Below, one piece after another: positions 55,587 through 64,000 of a stretch of 64,000 bases of DNA. Made by a program: the position numbers and the translations under genes. This DNA is from Adenophora triphylla var. japonica (lineage: Eukaryota; Streptophyta; Magnoliopsida; Asterales; Campanulaceae): positions 1 through 64,000 of the forward strand of contig JAFEMH010006926.1 in NCBI GenBank assembly GCA_022495995.1, in the 5' to 3' direction. The notes beneath the pieces were generated by a model. The model saw only the letters and a list, made by a program, of their open reading frames with translations. It did not search any database and was not told the DNA's origin. The number at the start of each line of letters is the position of its first letter. Within the stretch, counting starts at the first letter, position 1.

Positions 55587-57552
55587 TAGTCTTCCTTGAC
55601 TTCTCCCCTAACTCTTGATATAAAGTTAATAAATTTGTTTTCATGCCCACAAAGTGACCAACTTCTTGACAGATAATAGAATGGTATGATATCCGGTTCT
55701 CTCATTTATCATTTTCATTTATTTTCATCTTCAATCCAATCAAAGTTTAATCTATTTGTTCTAGATTGTGCAGATAAATGACTTCTAAGGTGTTTTTTCC
55801 CTTTGATTTGTGATGGTCAAATAAGGGAATGGGGATTATGTGTTGATCATTTAAAAATAAAATAAAATTATGTGTTATCTTATTTTCTTTATCTATGATG
55901 ATATGTTTTTTTTTATCAAGTGATGATATGTACGTAGATGAGGAAGATATGATTTTGTGGTTTTTACTGAATATAAAATCTTGTGCAATTGAAACTCTTA
56001 AACAACAAGAACTGCTAACTCACATGTGAATTCTGGTATCTCTTTTAAATTTCGAAAATTACTAATTACTGATAAGAGATATACTCCATTTGACTAACTT
56101 CCACGTTTTTTTGCTCACAGTAAGTTATTACTAATCTCAACAAACAAACACAAATTCACATTCACATTTATATGCATTTAAAAATTTAATTTAAAAATTG
56201 AAAATTACTAATTACTAAATAGCAAAGATATACTCCATTTGACTAACTTCCACATTTTTTGCTAAATTAGTCTGACAGATAATTAATTGAACCTGGTAAT
56301 TGAACTTCGTCAAGTGTAGTGCTGTTGTAGAACCGCTGTGATCCAAAACTTGATACAACTGATATTCAAAACTTGATACCACTGTGATCCAAGACCTGAA
56401 AGTTATACGATGATTATGTCAAAGAATAGATGAGATTTTTTTTTAGCATAAACAGATGATGATTTGTAATGTATAATTTATCAAATTGTGTAGAGAAGGA
56501 GATGAAATGAAACTTGCAAAGGCAAATATGGTTATTCGCGATGTATATAAGCAGTAAATGAACAACATGTATTTTCAGAACGTCATATTATATATGAAGA
56601 AAAATCAGGATCAACATAAACATAGTTTGCATAATGTTATCTATATAAATTTACTTAATTTTAGGATTAGATATTATCATAATTTATGGAGCTTTGAACC
56701 ATCCTTGGCAACTTAAGATGGAATGACGGCTTTAAAAAAAAAAGAGATAAATTGAAGTTGTTGACTATATCCTTCCAACCATTTGAATTTCACGGTACAT
56801 ATAACAACGAAATGTGTTTAAAATATGGTCTTGCTTTCAAATTTGAAACTAACCTATTTTTTAAATTATAATTGGTGATAATTTTAAAACACATATCATC
56901 TAACCTATATTTTTAAATTATAATTGATGATAATTTTAAAACACATATCATCATCTATCATCTAAAGACTAACATATATTTTAAAATTATAATTGGTGAT
57001 AATTTTAAAACACATATCATCATCTACCATCAATAAAGACTAACCTATATTTTTAAATTATAATTGGTGATAATATTAAAGCAAATATCATCATCAATCA
57101 TCTGATAAAGACTAACCCATATTTTTAAATTATAATCAGTGATAATTTGAAATATATATCATTACCGGCTGATATTATCATTATTCAAAGAACAATCATA
57201 TTGGGATAAAAATATATTTTAATTCATACTTATATTAATAATAAGAAGGTTTTAATGGCATTTTTTGCAGCGTAATACAATTCGAGAAATTGGTTTGAAT
57301 TAAATGACCGGTTTGAATTTAAGAATCATTTTGAAATGGGAATTTTTAGTAAAAAAGTCATAAATATTTACTTATTCACATTTAAACTTTATTTACAAAT
57401 ATATAATAAACCATGAATCAAAATTATAAAAAATAATTTAGGTTTGAATAGAAATTGACGAATGAGAAATCGCCACGTGAAATTCCACGTCATAAAGCCA
57501 CATGGCAAGCTGTGGGCATGACATTTTCTTCTGCTTTAATATTATATATAGA
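55587..57552 (-). other. Helitron 5' non-coding region with tandem repeats
   Basis: No gene. At 56,849-57,170 a unit with AACCTATATTTTTAAATTAT, AATTGGTGATAATTTTAAAA and ACACATATCATCATC is repeated about five times. A shorter duplication (AGATATACTCCATTTGACTA) lies near 56,078 and 56,227. The minus-strand end TCTATATATAATATTAAAGC at 57,552 with CCATGTGGC and CACGTGGC words just inside is a plant Helitron 5' terminus. Confidence 0.7.
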
Positions 57553-58413
<861 letters not shown>

Positions 58414-60586
58414 TTAAACATTAATAGACAGTAAACATACCATACGCGAGTAATGCTCGGCGAAGTTGATTGTCCCTGACGTGTGTTTGGTACATGTCCT
58501 TGATGAACTTCCCCTATTTTGCTTTGCCCATTCAGAGGCTTCAATTGCCTTCTCCGACTCCCAATGAGCGCAAAATTGTGGCCACACCTCCTCAGTCATA
58601 TAGAGCGGGCACTTGGTGGGGTTTCTACCTTTATCCCAATAATTTTTTTTTGTGTTGCAGATGAAGTCCTTATACCGATTCTTGCATATTTTTTCGAAAA
58701 GATTTTTGACCACATTGTCATCATAAGTCCAAGTATATTCCTCCTACAATATAATATTAACCAAATCACATTTTTGTAATAATTTGAGAAATCACATGTA
58801 CTTACATAATATAGGATAGAAGAGTTTCACTTCATTGCCATAGCAAACGAGAAGATGTAATAGTCACTATCCATGGTTTGTACTGATTAACCTCTATCTG
58901 GATGTTCATTGAGAAAGCGACAATTGCTTAATTTTTCTTAAGAGTCTCCATTTGTTGTGCTTAACAACTAACATGACAGTTGGGAAGAACCATAAACACT
59001 CTATCAAGACAACCTGATTACATACATCTTGGTTGCATATTTTTCTAACTTGGGCAGTTGAGGATTTTTGACGTTTTAGTTGTATCTTACCTTACTGGCA
59101 AAATGATGTGCCAAACATTCATTCTGAGGCTAATACTATTGTGTTAGAACATTTGTGCCTCATTTGAGTCATGTAACCATTAAGCTTAAACTGATGGTGG
59201 AGATACTTCTTAGATCTGGTAGAGCATTCAGTCTAATGTCCCCTTGTAGCAGAAGAAAAATAGGTTAAGTTAGAGAACTTTCCAAGTGAAGTAGCTTGAA
59301 TTGCACTCTATGGTTTCAGTATTGGTTCACAATATCTTGAATTTGACAAATCACATGTATCTCCATAGCTTCTTCTCAAAGTTCAAAAAGAGAATTGATT
59401 GTTGTTGTGTTTATATGATTGATGAGTCTTTTGACCATAGAAAGAGAAGTCAAAGTAAGGTTGACACAGTAACATCCGTTGGTGACAAGTTCATAGAAGG
59501 GCAGAGCAAAAGTTCAAAAAATGGATTCAATGAAGCTGATTTTAAGATTCTGTAAAACCAGAATTTTGATCAACATTGACAAATAAACTGTTCTGATCTA
59601 GAAACTTCCAGAAGACGTAAAGGTACTCGTTGGAAAGGTCTATGTGTCTACTTTCATAAAAAAAATCGGTTCATTGTTTAGAGGTATAGAAAGGGACATA
59701 AGGCAGTTTTAGTACAGATGGATCAAGCAGTCTGCATAGCAACTTTTTATTTTCCTAGTTCATGTATTACTACATAGGTACTGAGTGTTATCCCTTTTAA
59801 TTGTGTGTCAATTATACTTTCCTCCATAATTTCCCCTTTCCGGTATCAAAGGTGCAAGGAAAAAGAAAGAAAGAGAAGATGACCGATAAAGAGATATTTT
59901 ATACATATAAAAGATGTCTTTGAAAGCTTAGTTGATTGTGATACTAGGTTGTTTTTGGGGGTGTTAGGGTTTGTAAAATTATAGAGTAATAAAAGAGGTG
60001 AGAGATTGAAGAGAGAAATGAGTGTGGGGTGGGGGGTATTGTGTGGTGGTTGGAGTATGTTTGGAGTATTCTCTTAGTACAAAGTAAATATATAATGAGA
60101 ACATTTTAACATTAATCAAACGACAAAAAAACATTAATACTATACCGTAAAGGCCTTCCAATAGGCTTCCTTTTCATCATCCGACAACAGTTTATAGGTG
60201 GGCCAAAAGGAATGTTGCCTTCGCTTTCGAAGATATTCCCCAAACAAATATCCAGGTGTAGGATCACTATCCGCAAACCTGCCAATATATTTATACACAA
60301 ATAGGAATTTAATATACTTAAATAATGAATTTTATATAAAACAAAAGGAACCAAAATATATAAAATGTATAGTTACTTACTGATTGAATTTGTCACATAT
60401 GAATAGATATCTGCGACCAGAGTCATCGGTAGCATCAGGAATCCTGGTGGGATCAGTGGGTGGAACAGAGTTGCTAGATCTATCAATCTCCGATCCGGTT
60501 TCAGACATAGCTATAGAAGGGGCCGGTTGGGTCCCAATGATAGTCTTATTAAGAGGGCGGGTCTTCTTACCCGATTTAGGGGTCAT
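58414..60586 (-). CDS. TNP1/Ptta-like CACTA accessory protein, spliced, partial
   Basis: Three minus-strand exons fit in frame: 60,586-60,381 (MTPKSGKKTRPLNKTIIGTQ), 60,278-60,146 (FADSDPTPGYLFGEYLRKRR, LLSDDEKEAYWKAFT) and 58,743 to about 58,441 (EEYTWTYDDNVVKNLFEKIC, YMTEEVWPQFCAHWES, EASEWAKQNRGSSSRTCTKH, SGTINFAEH). Splice sites are GTAAGT..TTGGCAG and GTATAG..TTGTAG; a GTATGT donor at 58,440 suggests a further exon that is not evident to the left. The last exon is the plant transposase (Ptta/En/Spm) domain, the TNP1/TnpA-like class that accompanies CACTA transposases and binds subterminal repeats. The 3' end looks lost. No stops in the three exons. Confidence 0.65.
58744..60145 (-). other. 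Long second intron of TNP1-like gene
   Basis: 1.4 kb between exons 2 and 3, without a trusted ORF. The plus-strand frame 59,301-59,555 has no recognisable family. Confidence 0.5.
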
Positions 60587-60621
60587 AGCTCCTTGAGATT
60601 AAATGTTTAAATCTGTAATAC

Positions 60622-61417
60622 CCGATATAGAATGAGCAAAAATTATAACTCCAATTCAGATGGATCTGACAGTGATGAAAGAAACGAAGCTGATTATGAT
60701 GACTCAGATAATATAGAAGCGCACATGTCAGGAATGAAAAGAAACAAATCCAAGGGGAAACTAAATATCCTCTAGGAAAGGAAAAGTAAAAGCTAGCAAA
60801 ACCAAGTTTATTGGCTGGAGATCAAAATCTCTTCTACAATCATCATTTCAAGAAAAAAACAAAAAATAATATGATGGATTGGATTAAAAATTAAATTGAA
60901 TTAAATTGAAATAATGTGAGCGAGAAATCTTCCTCGTCCTCCTGACCTATGAGTCGACAGCTTAATTGATACTCTCCAGGTAATCGATTTCCATGAATCG
61001 GAGACTAGTGTCTGATTTCCATGAATCGGAGACTAGTCTCCGATTCATGGAAATCGATTACCCACATAGTATCAATTAAGTTGTCGACTCATAGGTCACA
61101 AGGACGAGGTATGTTTCTCGCCCACATTATTTCAATTCAATTCAATTTTAATCCAATCCATCGTGTTATTTTTGTTTTTTCTTGAAATGATGATTGTGGA
61201 AGAGATTTTGATCCCCAACCAATAAACTTGGTTTTGTTAGCTTTTACTTTTCCTTTCCCAGAGGATAGATAGTTGCCCCTTGGATTTGTTTCTTTTCATT
61301 CCTAGCATGTGCACTTTTGCATAATCTGAGTCATCGTAATTGAAAACTACTTCATTTCTTTCATCACTGTTAGATCCATCTGAATTGGAGTTATAATTTT
61401 TGCTCATTCTATATCGG
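60622..61417. repeat. Large inverted repeat without spacer
   Basis: Left arm 60,622-61,034 and right arm 61,035-61,417 are reverse complements over almost their whole length. Words such as AATGAGCAAAAATTATAACT at the left return as AGTTATAATTTTTGCTCATT at the right. The centre is the palindrome GGAGACTAGTCTCC (61,028-61,041). The left arm has one extra 30-bp direct repeat (GATTTCCATGAATCGGAGAC twice). The right arm continues into the LINE fragment. Confidence 0.9.
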
Positions 61418-61729
61418 ATAAACGATAGAGGTGATAGTGGGTCACCTTGTAATAGAGTAGTTGTTCCCTTGTAAAACTCTCCTGAATAGCTTTAAGTTAT
61501 TGCTGTCAAAACCAAAGGTTCTCAGAGCCTTAATAATAAAGTCCCATTCAAGTCTATCGTAAGCTTTTGACATGTCCAACTTAAACACCACATTGTGTCC
61601 AGGAATCTTCATATCAATTCTGTGGACTACTTCATGAGCTAGGGCTATAATTTTGGACTGGATTTTATAAAAGAAAGTACAAAGGCTAATAGGTCGAAGG
61701 TCCTTATATTCCTCAGGCTTCTCTATCAA
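61418..61729 (-). pseudogene. LINE (non-LTR) reverse transcriptase fragment
   Basis: The minus-strand frame reads EYKDLRPISLCTFFYKIQSK, PGHNVVFKLDMSKAYDRLEW and ALRTFGFDSNNL; in a shifted frame past 61,442 GDPLSPLSFI follows. These are motifs of plant L1-type reverse transcriptase, but the next element, the FADD-type active site, is absent because the sequence runs into the inverted repeat. A short 5'-truncated, rearranged relic. Confidence 0.8.
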
Positions 61730-62596
61730 AGGATATTGGTTTTAGGTGTTTTGAAACCAATAAGTTTTGGTTTATTAATGGTTCGGTGTTTTCGTTTTCG
61801 GTTTGATATCGGTTTGGTTCGGTGTAAAACAAACAAAATAATGACTCAAGAAACATACAGAAGGCAGCATTGTTGAAGGCCAAAAAACCTAAGATATACT
61901 TCATTGGCCCTAATAGAAGGGAACAACGATGGTTGGTCGTAATAGAAGGTTTTTTCGAGTTTAAAGTTTAAAACATTTTAAGTTAACAAAACCGATCTTT
62001 GCGTGTTCGAGGTTAGAACCTAGCAAAAGAATCAGATCAATTTTGATGGCCAGCCATAACATTATCCTATGTACAACTAACCTTAATCTTCTGGTATGCA
62101 ACCCACAGTTCCATTTCGAAACTATCAAACAAATGAACAAACTTAAACTAAAAAATGCATGTAAAATTCAGTTCCAGTTTCACCCCATAAACGCATACGC
62201 CCTTTCTCGCTTCAAAAACCCAAGTGACAGTTCAGTGATTATTTTTGCAATTTTTCCTAATTTTAACAATAAAATAGCAACAAAAAGAAAAAGAAAATGA
62301 AAGGAACCACGACTTAGCAATTAGAATGTGCAGCAATATAACACAAACTAAAGGAATTTGAAGGATTAGAGCTATATATATTTATTGATTCCATGTAATT
62401 TATCTTTTAAATATCTATACTCATTTCGTCTCAAAAGTGTAGTCTATAACAAACTTAGGAGAAGTAATCAACATTATTTGCACCCCTACTGGTAGTTTGT
62501 TAAAAAAAACATCCCTATTGTTTTACTAAGTCTATCATTATTGGAGTAGTAACATAACAGGAAAAAAAGGATTAACAGGGAAATAGGTATTACAGT
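61730..62596. other. No gene recognised
   Basis: AT-rich. Words of the type GGTTTTGGTTTATTAATGG and TTTCGGTTTGATATCGG near 61,740-61,820 look like decayed repeat DNA. Confidence 0.4.
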
Positions 62597-62599
62597 AAC

Positions 62600-62825
62600 C
62601 AACAAGCCTGGTGGCCAGAGCTCATGGCTTCCAACCTGGAGGTCATGGGTTCGATTCCCCCCTAGAAGTTAGAGGGAAGGCTTTCTCTCCTTAGGATTTC
62701 CTAGGCGCTTCCGTGTGTGTGTGTGTCTGTATGTGTGTGTGTGAGAGTAGTGAGAAAAAAAAGGCTCTCCTCTGACTTGACCAACTCTGGCAGTACAAAA
62801 ATTTATCACGAAAACAAACTATGTC
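62600..62825 (+). mobile_element. tRNA-derived SINE
   Basis: A TGGCCAGAGCTC block near 62,612 resembles box A and GGTTCGATTCC at 62,648-62,658 matches box B of RNA polymerase III promoters with typical spacing. The head ACCTGGAGGTCATGGGTTCG is tRNA-like but cannot fold into a complete tRNA. A (TG)n run and an A-rich stretch follow. The 3' border is approximate. Confidence 0.7.
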
Positions 62826-63216
62826 AACTATTATAATTATATTTGCTTTTTTCTAAAACTGGTAAAAACAAAAACAAAAAGAAAACACAACAATTTTAAA
62901 CCGGGGAGAAAGTTATTTTTCATCATACTATAAACCATATAATATATGGAATGTAGATTCAGCCGGAAGAAGGAATACATTGACAAAACAAAATACAAAA
63001 TATTGTCATGAAAAAAAAACTAATGACGAGATTAAAAGAGTACGAACTTGTTACAAATTTCGAAATATTATTAAATTACATTGAATCTTCTTCCTCGTCA
63101 TCATTTTCTACATCATCCTCGGAATCTGAGTTACCACTACAAAACTCAAGTTCGTCTTCATCATCGTCTTCGGATTCTGATGAATCAAACTCAAGTTCGT
63201 CTTCATCATCTTCTTC
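62826..63216 (-). other. Acidic tail or 3' region of CACTA transposase gene
   Basis: On the minus strand 63,216-63,080 continues the Asp/Glu-rich tail (repeats of the DDEDELEFDSS kind), interrupted by a stop at 63,217. The rest is AT-rich without a gene. Confidence 0.45.
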
Positions 63217-63891
63217 TTACTCTGATTCATCACTTTCCATCATCGCGAGATGACCTGGGCGGAGGAGAGGAGGTGGAAAATCTCCTAGTAAGAAATCCTC
63301 CTCGACTTCATCTACATTTTGAGGAATATGAGTGGCATCATCCAAGGCATGATTAGCTGATGAAACGTCAGGTGGCACCGGCATTTCATCCTCTTGATAG
63401 CATCTATCTAATGACGATGCTGACTCTGTAGTTGTATGTTCGTGAATCATGCTCCTTGCCTTGGTCTTCCAGACAGCCCACCATCCGCTAAACTCAGATG
63501 GCCGACGGGGGTAGGGTGTCATGTATACTTGTTGTGCTTGAGATGCTAAGATGAACACGTCGTTGCCGACATGTCTGTACAAGTCTTTTACATCGACGAG
63601 GTCAAATATGTCATGCTTCTTAATACCTCGTATAGCATCTCGTCACTCACAATTAAACAGTACAACTTTGTTTCTCCCCGAATACTCCAATGCAATTACT
63701 TCTTTCAGGACACCATAAACTCAAGGTTTCCCTTGAGATTGACACCGCTATTCCACATTAATTTTGTCTCCCCATAAGATTTGATATGGAAAACGTAGCC
63801 ATTCACGAAATACCCATTGTATAAATTGACTTTCAAAAATGGATAATCAACTAAATCTTTTAGCTTCGCAGCTTTGACATCACCCGGATGT
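63217..63891 (-). pseudogene. CACTA transposase C-terminal part (DUF4216-like)
   Basis: On the minus strand broken frames read PFLKVNLYNGYFVNGYVFHI and YGETKLMWNSGVNLKGN, then after a frame change near 63,710 YGVLKEVIALEYSGRNKVVL, IFDLVDVKDLYRHVGNDVFI and LASQAQQVYMTPYP, ending in an Asp/Glu-rich tail. This is the order of the DUF4216 region at the end of plant CACTA transposases (NGY.F, GVLKEII, LASQAQQVFY). At least one stop and one frame change break it. With the TNP1-like gene on the same strand 2.6 kb downstream, it belongs to one coding CACTA element whose 5' part is beyond the window. Confidence 0.7.
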
Positions 63892-64000
63892 TCAGCTATC
63901 TATAAAACAATATTGAACCAATTTAATGCAATTTTAAGACTGATTTTTTAAATAAGTGTTTGAACTTGGCAATAAAAAATTAGCTTACGCATTTTCTCAG
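63892..64000 (-). other. Intron and upstream edge of CACTA transposase gene
   Basis: On the minus strand a CTGAGAAAATGCGTAAGC donor-like word near 63,985 and an acceptor near 63,895 (TTTATAG followed by ATAGCTGAACATCC) suggest an intron just before the DUF4216 exon. Confidence 0.35.

Noticed and set aside
62605..62680. tRNA gene
   Set aside because: Boxes A and B are present but no complete cloverleaf; followed by a SINE body and A-rich tail.
63008..63356. Ser-rich plus-strand ORFs
   Set aside because: Complement of the Asp/Glu-rich tail of the minus-strand CACTA transposase.

Overview
This window is plant nuclear DNA, most likely eudicot. The evidence is a dense, nested set of plant-type transposable elements: Stowaway MITEs with CTCCCTCCGTCCC ends, Tat and Sirevirus-like LTR retrotransposons, CACTA elements, a RepHel Helitron and a tRNA-derived SINE. 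Fragments of two plant genes are also present, a plastid-type serine hydroxymethyltransferase exon and a PPR protein. I see no complete host gene, rRNA gene, functional tRNA or CRISPR array. The species cannot be named from this.

Layout. 1-6.2 kb: decayed Sirevirus-like copia element (RNase H tail, broken env-like ORF, 3' LTR) with a Stowaway MITE inside. 6.2-9.9 kb: LTR debris, a gypsy integrase tail on the minus strand, a second MITE of the same family, and LTR-like DNA rich in GGATATCC words. 10,033-23,308: a full-length 13.3-kb Tat (Ty3/gypsy) element with nearly identical LTRs, a GTAAA target duplication, a Gag-Pol region with many breaks and, antisense between pol and the 3' LTR, a three-exon gene whose exons join into one long frame. 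This element sits inside an older Stowaway-like MITE. 24,230-26,144: a non-autonomous CACTA element built from ACAACGTT repeats. 26.2-28.2 kb: part of a second Tat-type element, seen as another copy of the antisense-gene family.

29,765 to about 57,552: what looks like one large Helitron on the minus strand. It has a 3' hairpin plus CTAG at 29,765 and a TCTATATATAAT-type 5' end near 57,552. Its Rep/helicase gene (42.4-32.8 kb) is spliced and pseudogenised. The N-terminal part is made of repeated exons whose lengths are all multiples of three, and one exon-intron-exon junction is triplicated in 378-bp units. It carries a plastid SHMT first-exon fragment and a PPR gene fragment. A copia element (44.3-55.6 kb) lies inside the Helitron, and a 4.9-kb CACTA element (47,196-52,073) with a telomere-like CCCTATA array lies inside the copia reverse-transcriptase coding region.

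57.6-64 kb: pieces of a coding CACTA element on the minus strand (spliced TNP1/Ptta-like gene at 60.6-58.4 kb, DUF4216-type transposase tail at 63.9-63.2 kb), a LINE reverse-transcriptase fragment, a roughly 0.8-kb inverted repeat with no spacer, and a SINE.

The strongest candidates for little-described biology are the spliced antisense gene in the Tat element (18,737-21,883), the exon-cassette amplification in the Helitron N-terminus, and the mismatch between the young LTRs and the broken pol of the Tat element.
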